From: an uncultured Clostridia bacterium
GTDB taxonomy: Bacteria > Bacillota > Clostridia > Christensenellales > CAG-917
Direction: 5' to 3'
Length of the DNA stretch: 64,000 nt
NCBI GenBank assembly: GCA_944358385.1
Contig: CALVQW010000002.1
Coordinates: 1 to 64,000 of the forward strand
Under the pieces are notes generated by a model. It had not been told where the DNA came from. It did not search any database and saw only the letters and a program-made list of their open reading frames with translations. Shown one piece after another: positions 27,140 through 36,525 of this stretch (position 1 is the first letter of the stretch; the number at the start of each line of letters is the position of its first letter). A program made the position numbers and the translations under genes.

Positions 27140-28150
27140 TTATGCCTCCAAAGCGTTGTTGATGAGAAGCTGGACTATCTGAACGGCATTGGTAGCCGCG
27201 CCCTTGCGGATGTTGTCCGCCACGCACCAGATGTTGACGCCGCTATCCACGCTCTCGTCTATGCGCACTCTGCCCACGAACACTTCGTCGTGATCCTCGG
27301 CGAGGATGGGCATGGGGTAGACGTTGTTTTTGACGTCATCCATCAGCACCAGACCGGGGAAGTGGGAGAGGCAGTCGAACACCTCTTCCTTGGTGCAGGG
27401 CTTCTTGAACTCGACGTTGATGGACTCGCTGTGTCCGTGGTAGACGGGGACGCGCACCGTGGTGGCGGTGATCCTGAGATCTTGGTCGTGCAATATCTTC
27501 TTGGTCTCCTCGATCATCTTCCATTCCTCTTTGGTGTAGCCGTTGTCGAGGAACACGTCGATGTGGGGGAGCATATTGAATGCGATGGGGTAGGGGAACT
27601 TCTTGGGAGCCTCGCCCGCGATGCCGTTTTTGAGATCGTTGTATCCCGCAACACCCGCTCCGGAGACCGCCTGATAGGTGGAGTAGACTATGCGCTTGAT
27701 GCCGAAGGTGTCATAGAGGGGTTTGAGCGCGACCACCGCCTGTATGGTGGAGCAGTTGGGGTTGGCGATGATGCCCTTGTTCCACTTCACGTCCTCGGGG
27801 TTGACCTCGGGGACGACGAGGGGGACGTCATCGTACATACGCCACTGGCTGCTGTTGTCCACGACGACGGCACCCGCCTCCACGAATACGGGAGCGAATT
27901 TCGCGGAAGTGCCCGCGCCCGCCGAGAAGAGGGCGAAATCCACCTTGCCCTTCAATGCCATGACGTTCTCTTCCGTCAGTTCGATGACGGTGTGGGGCTT
28001 GCCCATGAAGTCTATCTGCTTGCCCGCGCTTCTTGCGGACGCGAAGAGATAGTAGTTGTCCACGGGGAGCTGTCTTTCGGTCAGCACTTCGAGGAACTTG
28101 TTGCCGACCATGCCCGTCGCACCGACGACGGCGATGTTGAACTTTTTCAT
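27140..28150 (-). CDS. asd: Aspartate-semialdehyde dehydrogenase
   Basis: 336 residues, SD AGGAGGTAAT. Reduces aspartyl phosphate to aspartate semialdehyde with NADPH. NADP-binding VVGATGMVG (8-16), catalytic Cys133 in NPNCSTIQ and the base His240 in RVPVYHGHSES. First gene of asd-dapA-dapB, with a clear promoter upstream. Aspartokinase (60922) and homoserine dehydrogenase (36526) lie elsewhere in the window. Confidence 0.96.
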   Translation of the reverse strand: MKKFNIAVVGATGMVGNKFLEVLTERQLPVDNYYLFASARSAGKQIDFMGKPHTVIELTEENVMALKGKVDFALFSAGAGTSAKFAPVFVEAGAVVVDNSSQWRMYDDVPLVVPEVNPEDVKWNKGIIANPNCSTIQAVVALKPLYDTFGIKRIVYSTYQAVSGAGVAGYNDLKNGIAGEAPKKFPYPIAFNMLPHIDVFLDNGYTKEEWKMIEETKKILHDQDLRITATTVRVPVYHGHSESINVEFKKPCTKEEVFDCLSHFPGLVLMDDVKNNVYPMPILAEDHDEVFVGRVRIDESVDSGVNIWCVADNIRKGAATNAVQIVQLLINNALEA

Positions 28151-28196
28151 ATTACCTCCTGTAACCCCTTATCCCTTAGTTCTATTGTTAAGGAAA

Positions 28197-28225
28197 AGTA
28201 TATGTTTAAGGCGGCGGATTGTCAA
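28197..28225 (-). promoter_or_regulatory. Promoter of the asd-dapA-dapB operon
   Basis: On the minus strand TTGACA (28220-28225) and TATACT (28197-28202) with a 17-base spacer, about 47 bases before the asd ATG. No riboswitch-like leader is apparent. Confidence 0.8.
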
Positions 28226-28316
28226 TAGAAAAAAGGGATATACCGCTCCATTTTGTCCGCCGCGGGCGGCGGGAGGGCGGAAAAACCTCAATTCTTTCCC
28301 AATTCATTCTATTGAT

Positions 28317-28345
28317 TTGATATTTGTTTTGTGTTAGTGTACAAT
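28317..28345 (+). promoter_or_regulatory. Promoter of the membrane protein/TPR operon
   Basis: TTGATA (28317-28322) and TACAAT (28340-28345), 17-base spacer, 27 bases before the ATG at 28372. Confidence 0.7.
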
Positions 28346-28371
28346 ATACGCAGTTTAACAAAGGAGCTGTT

Positions 28372-29526
28372 ATGGCAAATCAGAACCAAGCGGCGGCAAA
28401 GCCCGCCAAAGAGCCGCGCTTCCTGCTCGGCAAATACTTCGTCGACGCGGATGTCGTCGTCGAACCGGAGGAACCCGCCAAAGTCGTCGTCGCAGGTATG
28501 ACCGAGGCGAGGATAAAGAAGGAATACCCCGAAGGTTATTTCAAGAAAGCGGGTGCGGTCGTCCGCGCCAACTTCTCTCTGCTCATAAAAGGCTCGCTGT
28601 GGTTTGCTCCCGCAGCCCTCGTGTTCATGCTCGTGTTCCTCGTCGCCGCTCCCTTCTTCGAGAGCTACGTCATGGGGGACGGCTACAACTTCATGCAGGG
28701 CATAGGCGTGGGGCTTCACTCCGGCGGGGACAACATAGCCCTCTCCGTCGCCACTCTTTATTGGGATGTCTATCAACCTCTCCTCATGATGCTGGCGGGC
28801 GCGGGCATCATCGCCGCTCCCTTCATTGCGGGCTTGTTCTATTCGGCGAAACGCGCCTATTATCAGGACTTTTACAAGCGCACCACCCGCACCTTCTTCA
28901 TGGGGTTTGCGAAGTATTGGTGGAAGTATCTCATCACCGCGACGGTGGGCATCCTCATCGCGCTGGCGATGGGCACCGCGCTCATCCATCAGCTCACCTG
29001 CGAGCAGCTCGGCACGGCGAATGCGGGCAGTGTGGCGGCGGTGGTGATCGCCTTCATCGTGGGCGCGCCTCTGCTCACCGTGCCCATGACCATGATGTCC
29101 CTCTTTGCCACCTACGGGATGTCTTTCAAGGACACTTTCAAGGACGCCATAGTTCTCATCGCCAACAATCCTTTCACGACGATCATCTGCGGCGTGCTTT
29201 CCGCGGCACCTTTGCTGTTGCTTATGATCAACAACATCTTCGCCATCATCATCTGTCTTGCGATGCTCGTGGTGGGGTTCATCTATTGGGCGCAGTGCTG
29301 GACGGCGTTTGCCGACCGCGGCATGACCAAGTGCAAGGCTCTCAAAGCCTATACGGACAAGAAAAAGCTCATAGAGCTGCGCGACCGCAGGGGCGGCGGC
29401 AGCGGGAACGGCGCGGCGAAGGCTGGTGTGACCTACGGCGAAGGCAAGAAGGGCGGCAAGAAGAACAACGCCAAACAGCCTCCCAAACCCTACGTCAACC
29501 CCAAAAAGAAAAAGAAGAAAAAATAG
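28372..29526 (+). CDS. Membrane protein with polylysine C-terminus
   Basis: 384 residues from the ATG at 28372 (SD AAAGGAG). A soluble N-terminus of about 70 residues, then about five or six hydrophobic segments between residues 75 and 320, then a Gly/Lys-rich tail ending in a run of lysines. The general layout (LFYSAKRAYYQDFYKRT, MTMMSLFATYGMSFKDTFKDA) recalls the YesL/DUF624-type membrane proteins, but the match is not firm. The basic tail could bind acidic lipid or nucleic acid. Transcribed with the TPR and HEAT-like genes that follow. Confidence 0.6.
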   Translation: MANQNQAAAKPAKEPRFLLGKYFVDADVVVEPEEPAKVVVAGMTEARIKKEYPEGYFKKAGAVVRANFSLLIKGSLWFAPAALVFMLVFLVAAPFFESYVMGDGYNFMQGIGVGLHSGGDNIALSVATLYWDVYQPLLMMLAGAGIIAAPFIAGLFYSAKRAYYQDFYKRTTRTFFMGFAKYWWKYLITATVGILIALAMGTALIHQLTCEQLGTANAGSVAAVVIAFIVGAPLLTVPMTMMSLFATYGMSFKDTFKDAIVLIANNPFTTIICGVLSAAPLLLLMINNIFAIIICLAMLVVGFIYWAQCWTAFADRGMTKCKALKAYTDKKKLIELRDRRGGGSGNGAAKAGVTYGEGKKGGKKNNAKQPPKPYVNPKKKKKKK

Positions 29527-29532
29527 TCGCAA

Positions 29533-31215
29533 ATGGCAAAGATCATAGATTTTAAGCTGGGGGCTGCGGACTATGAGGAACTCGGTTCCCGCGCGCTTGC
29601 CGAGGGCAATGCGGAAAAGGCGATCGGCTATTTCAAGACCGCCTGCGGGATAAAAGGAGACTGCGCCTCCTATACGGCACTCGGCTGCGCCTATGCCGAC
29701 ATCCACGCCGTTGACGTGTCCAATGCGGTACTTTACATCGCCATGTCCAAAGCGCGTTTCGAGGACGAGGAGACTCCCGCCCTCTGGCAGCTCTGCTCCA
29801 ACGCGCTGGAACAGGGGGACGCGGAGGCGGCGGCTTATTATCTGAGATATCTCGGCGAGGACGACAGCGCGGTGATGGCTGCCGCCGAGGAGGAGCGTGC
29901 GCCCAAGTTCCGCGTCGCAAAAAAGGCGGATGCGGAGTATTGCGAAGCCCAGCTCTATCATGCCAATCAGGCTCTTTCCGAAAACGATCTGGACAGCGCG
30001 ATGCGGTGTGTGGAAGCGTTGGAGAACGCTCCCGAGCCTTATCGCGGTACGGCGCAGCGCATCAAGACGCTCTGTCTTTTTGCCAAGGGCGATTTCGACA
30101 GAGTGGTCGCGCTTGCGGAGCAGATGGTGAAGGAGGATCCTTCCCTCGACAACAAGGCGACTCTCGCCACCGCATACAGCATGCAGGAACGTGACGAGGA
30201 GACGGACGCGCTTCTAGATGAGATCATGGCGACGGAGAAACTTCCCGTCGAGGTCGCCATCAAAGTCATGCCCATGCTCATCGCGCGCATAAGGGACGAG
30301 GACGTCCTGCGCGCCGCGGATGTCGTGAGCGGCAGCACGCGTTTCAAACAGTTCAGCGAGATGTACCGCGGCGAAGCGTTGTGGAATCTGGGCAGACGCA
30401 AGGAAGCCGCCCGTGTCATGGGTACGCTCAACAACATCTACGGTCACTATTCCCCCGCGGGGTACTATCTCAAACTTTTCGCAGAAGAACCGAACAGAGT
30501 CCCTTACGGTCACGAATGGCCGCGCGCCGCGACGCTGGATTACGTCAACAAGGTGCGCGATGTCTGCATCACGCGGGATTGGCGCAAGATCAGGGACGCC
30601 CTCACCTATGACGCGGAGTTCAACGAAGCGGTGAGGTGGGTGCTTTACAACGCGCCCGACACCGTGGCGTGTCCCACGTTGCTCAGCCTCGCGGAGGCGG
30701 GATCGCTGCAGGTGGAAAAGATCTTTCGTGAAAGGCTCATAGGTCTGGATCTCACCTTCGACCAAATGGCGATCATTTTGGAGCATTTCACGCACGTCAT
30801 GTCCCTCGCACCTTTCAACGTCGTCACGCAAAACAGGTTCAAGCCCGTGGAACTCGTGTTGCCCGTCTCCTACGGCGATCTCCCAAAGCATATGCACAGT
30901 GCGGTGTTCCGCGCCTTGTGCGACATCATATATACGGACGAGGATCCCATCACCTATCTCGAAAGGCTCGCCGAAGTGGTGGACTCTCTCACGGAAAAGA
31001 GACCTTCCGGGGAGTATCATCTTGCGGGCAAGCGCGGGCGCAGGATCGCGCTGTTGCGCAACGAGGAGGCGATCATAGCCGTGTTGCTCGCGCGCGTCTA
31101 CATCGACGATCCCGATCCCGACGAGGACGCGATGGCGCGCTACGACATCTCCGAAAAGACTTATTATAAGTATAAAAAAGTGTTCTTCGGGGAGGAGGAC
31201 GAGGATGAAGACTAA
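29533..31215 (+). CDS. Tetratricopeptide-type repeat protein
   Basis: 560 residues, starting six bases after the preceding stop with no clear SD, so probably translated by coupling. The first 330 residues show helical-pair repeats with Ala/Gly packing positions typical of TPRs (YEELGSRALAEGNAEKAIGY, ALGCAYADIHAVDVSNAVLY, IKTLCLFAKGDFDRVVALAE). The last 200 residues are a distinct helical domain. No catalytic motif. It overlaps the next gene by 11 bases, suggesting a three-gene unit whose products may form a complex. Confidence 0.65.
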   Translation: MAKIIDFKLGAADYEELGSRALAEGNAEKAIGYFKTACGIKGDCASYTALGCAYADIHAVDVSNAVLYIAMSKARFEDEETPALWQLCSNALEQGDAEAAAYYLRYLGEDDSAVMAAAEEERAPKFRVAKKADAEYCEAQLYHANQALSENDLDSAMRCVEALENAPEPYRGTAQRIKTLCLFAKGDFDRVVALAEQMVKEDPSLDNKATLATAYSMQERDEETDALLDEIMATEKLPVEVAIKVMPMLIARIRDEDVLRAADVVSGSTRFKQFSEMYRGEALWNLGRRKEAARVMGTLNNIYGHYSPAGYYLKLFAEEPNRVPYGHEWPRAATLDYVNKVRDVCITRDWRKIRDALTYDAEFNEAVRWVLYNAPDTVACPTLLSLAEAGSLQVEKIFRERLIGLDLTFDQMAIILEHFTHVMSLAPFNVVTQNRFKPVELVLPVSYGDLPKHMHSAVFRALCDIIYTDEDPITYLERLAEVVDSLTEKRPSGEYHLAGKRGRRIALLRNEEAIIAVLLARVYIDDPDPDEDAMARYDISEKTYYKYKKVFFGEEDEDED

Positions 31216-31804
31216 AAAGGAAATGCGGGAAATGCTCGCCTTGCTCATCGACGAGAGCAGGACGGACGCCGAAAGGCTGGACGCTTACGAGTATCTTATG
31301 GAGGACTGCGACGACATCGTGGACGAGATGTTGGAGAAGTTCTACACCACTGAGGGCGAGACCAACAGGATGCTCATCGAGTTGCTTGCGGGCTACAAGG
31401 GCAACCCCGCGATATATATGGGGCTGGTGAGCTGCCTTTACAGGGGAGAGGACGCCGCGCTCTTTGCGCATCTGCTGGGCAGCTACGGCGACGAGAGAGC
31501 CATCGACGTGCTCAAAAGCTATGCGGCGGAATATGAGCTGGATTACAACGAGTTCATAGAGTTCCGCAACGCGATAGAGGAGTTGGGCGGGGAGTTCGAC
31601 TACGACCGCGATTTTTCGGAAGATCCCTACTACATCCTTCTCAAAGGGCAGAACGAGCAGGATGACAGCCGCCGTTCCCCCTTCGAGGAATTTTTCCGCA
31701 CCGGTGCGCCCGCATACATCGACGAGGACGAGGATGAGGACGAGTGCGGGTGCGGTCATCATCACGACGATGACGACTGCGGGTGCGGTCACCACCACGA
31801 CTGA
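31205..31804 (+). CDS. Helical-repeat protein with a Cys/His/Asp metal-binding tail
   Basis: 199 residues, SD GAGGAGGACGAGG inside the end of the preceding gene. The body (about 1-150) is alpha-helical and HEAT-like (LLAGYKGNPAIYMGLVSCLY, LLGSYGDERAIDVLKSY). The tail is a run of Asp/Glu followed by two repeats of CGCGHHHD separated by aspartates. Such a cluster should bind Zn, Ni or Cu. The last 164 bases are overlapped by a convergent gene. Confidence 0.65.
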   Translation: MKTKKEMREMLALLIDESRTDAERLDAYEYLMEDCDDIVDEMLEKFYTTEGETNRMLIELLAGYKGNPAIYMGLVSCLYRGEDAALFAHLLGSYGDERAIDVLKSYAAEYELDYNEFIEFRNAIEELGGEFDYDRDFSEDPYYILLKGQNEQDDSRRSPFEEFFRTGAPAYIDEDEDEDECGCGHHHDDDDCGCGHHHD

Positions 31805-32792
31805 AAGCACATCTCAACACCTTGAAGGCGGTCACCGCCGTCATAACGACGCCGCACGCTCCCACGAAGGGGTAGAGTGCGGCGACTATATTTTCAAAGC
31901 CGAAAAAGCTCACGGGATAGAGCGCGGCAAGGCAGCAGAACACTGCCGCGGCGCGGTGTGAGGGAGAGGAGAGAAAGGCTGCGGCACGGCGAAAGAGACC
32001 GCGGCGGCGGGACGGGGATGCGGCGGCGCGGAGGGCGGACACGCTCTCGTCCGTGAGGATGCTGAGGGAGGAGACCAGGGTGGTGAACACCGCGATGACC
32101 ACCAGCACTCCTGCCGCGGCTTTCAGTCCCACGCTCTCCGCAACAGCCAAAACGGGCATTGATGAGTGTGTTTCGTCACTTAAAACTATGTTTTGGAGCA
32201 TAAACAGCACTCCGCCGAGGAAGAGCGCGCTCATTGCACAGGTGAAGAAGATCTCCTTCGCGGAGAGCTTTTTCCCTTCTTTGGAGATGATCATGCCGCC
32301 GATGAGGACGTCGAGTCCCGCGTAGTGGACGGGCTTTAAGAGGGAGAACGTCCCGCCGAATGCGGGCGCGCCGCCCTTGACGTACACGGCGACGAGCAGC
32401 AGGAGCAGGAGAGGGATGAGCAGGGCGTTTGCCAGCTTCATTTTTTCCGTGCCCAGGACGACCAACACCCCCGCCGCCACCGCCGCGAGCGCGCCTAGTC
32501 CCGCCACTCCCGTGAGGTCGTCGAGGGCGAGTTCGCATCCCGCCAGCATCGCCGCCACGGAGGAGAGCGCGGCTATGAACACTCCCGTCCGCACCACCGT
32601 CCCGGAGGGCATGAGGTCGTGTTTCCCCGCATAGAGAAAGAGGGCTTCGGGCAGAGCCATGAAAAAGGCGGCGAGCGCGACTCCCGCGGGCGCGGTGTCT
32701 CCGAAAAAGAGGGCGATCTCCTTCCCCGACGCGAACCCCGCGCCGATCACCGTGCCTATGTAAAGAAAACACACTTTTGCCGCCCGCCACAT
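31641..32792 (-). CDS. YkvI-like transporter-fold membrane protein
   Basis: 383 residues. The start MWRAAKVCFLYIGTVIGAGFASGKEI is typical of the YkvI group of LeuT/APC-like membrane proteins; about ten hydrophobic helices run to residue 330. Substrate unknown. Beyond about residue 330 the sequence is Arg/His-rich and lies antisense to the tail of the convergent gene (31641-31804), so it may be non-native: either the stop was lost by a frameshift near 31800 or the overlap is real. The ATG at 32792 has only a weak SD. Confidence 0.65.
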   Translation of the reverse strand: MWRAAKVCFLYIGTVIGAGFASGKEIALFFGDTAPAGVALAAFFMALPEALFLYAGKHDLMPSGTVVRTGVFIAALSSVAAMLAGCELALDDLTGVAGLGALAAVAAGVLVVLGTEKMKLANALLIPLLLLLLVAVYVKGGAPAFGGTFSLLKPVHYAGLDVLIGGMIISKEGKKLSAKEIFFTCAMSALFLGGVLFMLQNIVLSDETHSSMPVLAVAESVGLKAAAGVLVVIAVFTTLVSSLSILTDESVSALRAAASPSRRRGLFRRAAAFLSSPSHRAAAVFCCLAALYPVSFFGFENIVAALYPFVGACGVVMTAVTAFKVLRCAFSRGGDRTRSRHRRDDDRTRTRPHPRPRRCMRAHRCGKIPRRGNGGCHPARSAL

Positions 32793-32968
32793 GCTAAAAC
32801 TTTATGTCCGCGCGGCGGGTGATATGCCGCATCGCCCGCCCCGCGCGCACGCTCGTAGGATGTCAAGGTACACAACTTGTTTAAATTAACATTACAAAAT
32901 TATTAAAATATGGTAAAATATGGTTAAATTAAAGTCACTTTATTTAATTGTGGTAAGATAATCACAAT
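32793..32968. promoter_or_regulatory. AT-rich upstream region of the small XRE gene
   Basis: The stretch 32870-32960 is far more AT-rich than its surroundings and holds a direct repeat AAAATATGGT (twice, around 32905 and 32915) and an imperfect dyad TTGTGGTAAGATAATCACAA just before the ATG. TAAGAT there could be a -10, giving a very short leader; no SD is visible. Confidence 0.4.
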
Positions 32969-33178
32969 ATGAACAACAAGTTTGCGGAACGTCTGTCGGA
33001 GTTCCTTCGTGAGGAAAAGATCTCGCAGCGGCAGTTTGCCGCCACCATCGGCGTCACCGCTGCCTGCGTCTCCTATTGGCGCAGCGGCAAGAAGCAGCCT
33101 ACGGCGGAAAACCTGTATCTCATCGCAAAGGCGTTCAACCTTTCGGTGGATTTCCTGCTGGGTGTGCGCGACTATTGA
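32969..33178 (+). CDS. Small XRE-family HTH regulator
   Basis: 69 residues, essentially one Cro/C1-type helix-turn-helix (ISQRQFAATIGVTAACVSYW) with the usual following helices (KKQPTAENLYLIAKAFNLSV). It has no SD, and a possible -10 lies about 15 bases before the ATG. It stands alone between the YkvI-like gene (opposite strand) and glyS; the dyad in its promoter suggests autoregulation. Target genes unknown. Confidence 0.8.
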   Translation: MNNKFAERLSEFLREEKISQRQFAATIGVTAACVSYWRSGKKQPTAENLYLIAKAFNLSVDFLLGVRDY

Positions 33179-33593
33179 TCGCCGCATTGTCGTCACGGGG
33201 GAGTAACGACACCCATTGAGAAAAGCGGCTCTTTGAGCCAATCGCCGCGCCGCGGTTGACACCGCGCGAGTTTTCTATTATTATTCCAATCGTATCGTAA
33301 GAGTTCGCGTCCGGTTTGCGGCGGATCTTTTCCGCCCGTCGTCGTCAAACGCCTTGCCAATATGTAAACTATTGCCTGCGGCGTTTTCCTAGCCGGGACA
33401 AAAAATCTCTCGCCGCAAACGCGAACGCTCCCTCTTCCGCTACGATTGCCACAAAAAAAGAACCGGAGCGGATCTTTTCCGTCCCGACGTCGTCAAACGC
33501 CTTGCCCGCACAAACATCTCTCATCGTGTGCCTCACCGAGCCGCCCTCCGGCGGGATAAAATAAACTAAAATCACTTCAAAAGAAGGTAAGAT
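33179..33593. other. Upstream region of glyS with structured element copy C
   Basis: No gene. Contains structured element C and, at about 33466-33510, a degenerate second module (GCGGATCTTTTCCGTCC, GTCGTCAAACGCCTTGCC) that lacks the conserved loop. No T-box features (no specifier stem, no GGTGG antiterminator bulge) are visible despite the downstream tRNA synthetase gene. Confidence 0.5.
33303..33426 (+). ncRNA. Structured element, copy C
   Basis: Outer stem in two parts, GTTCGCG/CGCGAAC and TTTGCGGCG/CGCCGCAAA; joining strand GATCTTTTCCG; inner stem AAACGCC/GGCGTTT; apical loop at 33354-33380 with CAATATGTAAACTATTGCC; then ACAAAAAATCTCT. The loop-to-tail distance (about 18 bases) equals copies A and B. 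The element lies about 170 bases before glyS. Confidence 0.55.
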
Positions 33594-34979
33594 ATGGCAA
33601 AACTCACTATGGACAAACTTGTCGCTCTTTGCAAGAACCGCGGGTTCATCTTCCCCGGCAGCGAGATCTACGGCGGACTCGCCAACACTTGGGATTACGG
33701 TCCTCTCGGCGTCGCGCTCAAAAACAACGTCAAGGCGGCGTGGTGGAAGAAGTTTGTCACCGAAAGCCCCTACAACGTGGGCGTGGACTGCGCCATACTG
33801 ATGAATCCCACCGTGTGGCAGGCGTCGGGACACATCGGCGGCTTCTCCGATCCGCTCATGGACTGCAAGTCCTGCAAGACGCGCCACCGTGCGGACAACC
33901 TCATCGAGGACTATATGGCGAAGAAGGGCATCGAGGGCGGCGTCGCCGGCTGGACGGACGCTCAGATGGAGGATTTCATCAAGGAAAAGGGCATCGTCTG
34001 TCCCGTGTGCGGCAAGTCCGACTTCACTCCCATCCGCAAGTTCAACCTGATGTTCAAGACCTTCCAGGGCGTCACCGAGGACAGTGCCAGCACGATATAT
34101 CTGCGTCCCGAGACGGCGCAGGGCATCTTTGTCAACTTCAAGAACGTGCAGCGCACCACCAGAAAACGCGTGCCTTTCGGCATAGGGCAGATCGGCAAAT
34201 CCTTCCGCAACGAGATCACGCCCGGCAACTTCATCTTCCGCGTGCGCGAGTTCGAGCAGATGGAGCTGGAGTTCTTCTGCAAGCCCGGCACCGACCTCGA
34301 ATGGTTCGCCTATTGGCGCAAATTCTGCCATGAGTGGCTGCTCGGTCTCGGCTTCGACGACGAGAAACTCCGTCTGCGCGACCACAGCGCGGAGGAGCTG
34401 TGCTTCTACTCCAAAGCCACCACGGACTTCGAGTTCCTCTTCCCCTTCGGCTGGGGAGAGCTGTGGGGCGTCGCCGACCGCACGGACTATGACCTCACTC
34501 AGCACATCAACACTTCGGGCAAGGATCTTTCCTACACCGATCCCGTCACCAACGAGAAATACGTGCCCTATGTCATCGAGCCGTCCCTCGGCGTGGAGCG
34601 CATGGTGCTGGCACTTCTCTGCAACGCCTACGACGAGGAGGAAGTGGGGGAGGGCGACACCCGCGTGGTGTTGCGTTTCCACCCCTTCATCGCGCCCGTC
34701 AAAGTGGCGGTGCTGCCCCTCCAGAAACAGCTCGCCGACAAGGCACAGGAGATCTATGCCGAGCTTTCCAAACACTTCGTGTGCGACTACGACGCGACGG
34801 GTTCCATCGGCAAACGCTACCGCCGCCAGGACGAGATAGGCACGCCTTACTGCGTGACGGTGGACTTCGACACCTTGGAGGACGGCGCGGTGACGGTGCG
34901 CGAGCGCGACAGCATGGCGCAGGTGCGCATCCCCGTCGAGAACCTCCGCGCCTATTTTGCGGAAGAATTCGAGTACTGA
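33594..34979 (+). CDS. glyS: Glycine-tRNA ligase (single-chain, dimeric type)
   Basis: 461 residues, SD AGAAGGT before the ATG. Class II synthetase charging tRNA-Gly. Motif 1 region after [15 protein letters not shown]; zinc-ribbon-like pairs CKSCKTRH and CPVCGKSD; motif 2 [26 protein letters not shown] (visible across 34177-34260); motif 3 [14 protein letters not shown]-terminal anticodon-binding domain begins near VAVLPLQKQ. The length and layout are those of the alpha2 (GlyQS) enzyme, not the two-gene alpha/beta type. Monocistronic with terminator. Confidence 0.96.
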   Translation: MAKLTMDKLVALCKNRGFIFPGSEIYGGLANTWDYGPLGVALKNNVKAAWWKKFVTESPYNVGVDCAILMNPTVWQASGHIGGFSDPLMDCKSCKTRHRADNLIEDYMAKKGIEGGVAGWTDAQMEDFIKEKGIVCPVCGKSDFTPIRKFNLMFKTFQGVTEDSASTIYLRPETAQGIFVNFKNVQRTTRKRVPFGIGQIGKSFRNEITPGNFIFRVREFEQMELEFFCKPGTDLEWFAYWRKFCHEWLLGLGFDDEKLRLRDHSAEELCFYSKATTDFEFLFPFGWGELWGVADRTDYDLTQHINTSGKDLSYTDPVTNEKYVPYVIEPSLGVERMVLALLCNAYDEEEVGEGDTRVVLRFHPFIAPVKVAVLPLQKQLADKAQEIYAELSKHFVCDYDATGSIGKRYRRQDEIGTPYCVTVDFDTLEDGAVTVRERDSMAQVRIPVENLRAYFAEEFEY

Positions 34980-35000
34980 GCATCATCAACGTACACTCGC

Positions 35001-35031
35001 AGCCGCCTTTCCTCGGAAGGGCGGCTTTTTC
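35001..35031 (+). terminator. Terminator of glyS
   Basis: AGCCGCCTTTCC-TC-GGAAGGGCGGCT followed by TTTTC. Confidence 0.8.
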
Positions 35032-35333
35032 GTGCCGCCCGACGCAACGGAGCAAAAACACGGCTTCAGAACCATGAAAAGCGGATGCGGAGCGGGGCGT
35101 CAAGGATGTCGGCGTCACCGAAGCGGAAGTCCCTGACAGCATCCGTGCCATGCCGGTTCGTATTATTCCGGTCCGGCATGGCATGAATGCCCGCAAATGA
35201 CCTAAAACGGTGTTTATCACACCGAATGTGACGGAAAAGGACGCGTTTGCGTCCTTTCCCCTTTGTCATGCGGGGCGCGTCCGCGCCCCGTCCCGCGGAC
35301 GGATCCGCGGCGTTTTCCGCATTTTGCGGAAGA
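35032..35333. other. Intergenic hairpins between glyS and the Cys-rich gene
   Basis: CATGCCGG...CCGGCATG around 35150-35182 encloses TTCGTATTATTCCGG, shared with the 24.6-kb TIR ends. A perfect hairpin AAAGGACGC-GTTT-GCGTCCTTT lies at about 35236-35258, and GGGGCGCG-TCC-GCGCCCC at about 35273-35292. One or both should terminate the minus-strand gene ending at 35334. No ORF is supported. Confidence 0.5.
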
Positions 35334-35507
35334 TCATTTGCAGCAGTTGTTGCCGCACAGGTTGCCGCCGCAGCAGCACAGGATGAGAAGGAGAGGCAGG
35401 ATGTCGCAGACACATCCCATCCCGTTTCCGTTGCAGCAGGAGAGCAGGAGCAGCAAGAGAATGATGTTGTCGCACCCGCATCCGCCGTTGCCGAAAAAGC
35501 CGTTCAT
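35334..35507 (-). CDS. Small high-cysteine, leucine-rich protein
   Basis: 57 residues with 14 Cys, strong SD AAAGGAGGTACATATC. The pattern alternates Cys/Gly clusters with leucine runs (CGCDNIILLLLLLSCC, CDILPLLLILCCCGG). Short proteins like this occur in many Clostridia and are sometimes named after chorion high-cysteine proteins; their function is unknown. The hydrophobic runs may insert in the membrane, with Cys clusters binding metal. Confidence 0.7.
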   Translation of the reverse strand: MNGFFGNGGCGCDNIILLLLLLSCCNGNGMGCVCDILPLLLILCCCGGNLCGNNCCK

Positions 35508-35635
35508 GATATGTACCTCCTTTTGGACTGGGATCGCTCCCAACTTACCATACGCATTCCGCCCGCACTTTGACACAGCCGCACCCGCCTTCGTCGGGGT
35601 TCGGTGACGCAAAAGCGCGCATTTCGGCGTTTCAC

Positions 35636-35664
35636 TTGAAAATGAGAAAGTTATTTGATACAAT
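35636..35664 (+). promoter_or_regulatory. Promoter of the coaX-hom-malQ operon
   Basis: TTGAAA (35636-35641) and TACAAT (35659-35664), 17-base spacer, 50 bases before the coaX ATG. Confidence 0.75.
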
Positions 35665-35714
35665 AATTTCAACTATACGCGTTTGCGCGCTCGCTCGCGG
35701 GCGCAGGAGGGAAT

Positions 35715-36494
35715 ATGCTGCTTGCGATGGACATCGGCAACACCAATGTCAAGATCGGGATATTCAAGGGCGATGAGCTGGCGTACACGTGGAGAGTGTC
35801 CACCGTGGCGTCCCATACGGCGGACGAGTACGGCATGGTCATCTATGATCTGCTGCGTCAGGGCGGACACACCTTCGACGACGTGGACGGGGCGGTGATG
35901 TCCTCCGTCGCGCCCTCTCTCAATTACACCATCGAGCACATGTGTTCCTACTATACGGGCAAGCGTCCTCTCGTGGTGGATCACCGCACCGAGACGGGCA
36001 TCACGCTGTGTTATGACAATCCCTCCGAACTCGGCGCGGACAGGATGGTGGGGGCGGCAGCGGCCTACCGTTTTTACGGCGGTCCTGTCATCGAAGTGGA
36101 TTTCGGCTCGGCGACCACTTTCAACCTCGTGACGGCGGAAGGGAAGTTCATCGGCGGCGCGATCGCTCCCGGCGTCAAGACCGCGACGGAATCGCTGGTG
36201 CATACGGCGGCTAAGCTCCCGCGCGTGGAACTTTCCACCCCCGAAAGCGTGGTGGGGACGTCCACAAGGAGCTGTATGCAGGCGGGCATCATCTACGGCT
36301 ATGCGGGGCTGGTGAAATATCTTGTGGGCAAATACCGCGCGCTGCCCGAAATGAAGGGGGCGAAAGTGGTGGCGACGGGCGGACTCAGCGAACTCATCGC
36401 GGGAGTGGAACCCGAGCTTATCGACATCACCGACCGCGCGCTCGCGCTCAAAGGGTTGAAGTACATCTACGACCTCGACCGCGCAAAAAAGTAA
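35715..36494 (+). CDS. coaX: Type III pantothenate kinase
   Basis: 259 residues, SD GCAGGAGG. Phosphorylates pantothenate in the first step of coenzyme A synthesis. ASKHA-fold landmarks: the phosphate-binding DIGNTNVKIG (6-15), the GADRMVGAAAAY segment and EVDFGSATTFN with the second phosphate loop. Length fits CoaX (about 255-260). First gene of a co-directional unit that also makes the phosphopantetheinyl transferase and acyl carrier protein, both of which use the CoA-derived arm. Confidence 0.95.
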   Translation: MLLAMDIGNTNVKIGIFKGDELAYTWRVSTVASHTADEYGMVIYDLLRQGGHTFDDVDGAVMSSVAPSLNYTIEHMCSYYTGKRPLVVDHRTETGITLCYDNPSELGADRMVGAAAAYRFYGGPVIEVDFGSATTFNLVTAEGKFIGGAIAPGVKTATESLVHTAAKLPRVELSTPESVVGTSTRSCMQAGIIYGYAGLVKYLVGKYRALPEMKGAKVVATGGLSELIAGVEPELIDITDRALALKGLKYIYDLDRAKK

Positions 36495-36525
36495 ATCGGC
36501 GGACATCCGCTTATCAGGAGAATAT

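Noticed and set aside
33179-33593. T-box or glycine riboswitch upstream of glyS
   Set aside because: No specifier stem, no conserved antiterminator bulge and no glycine aptamer core; the region is instead occupied by the repeated structured element.
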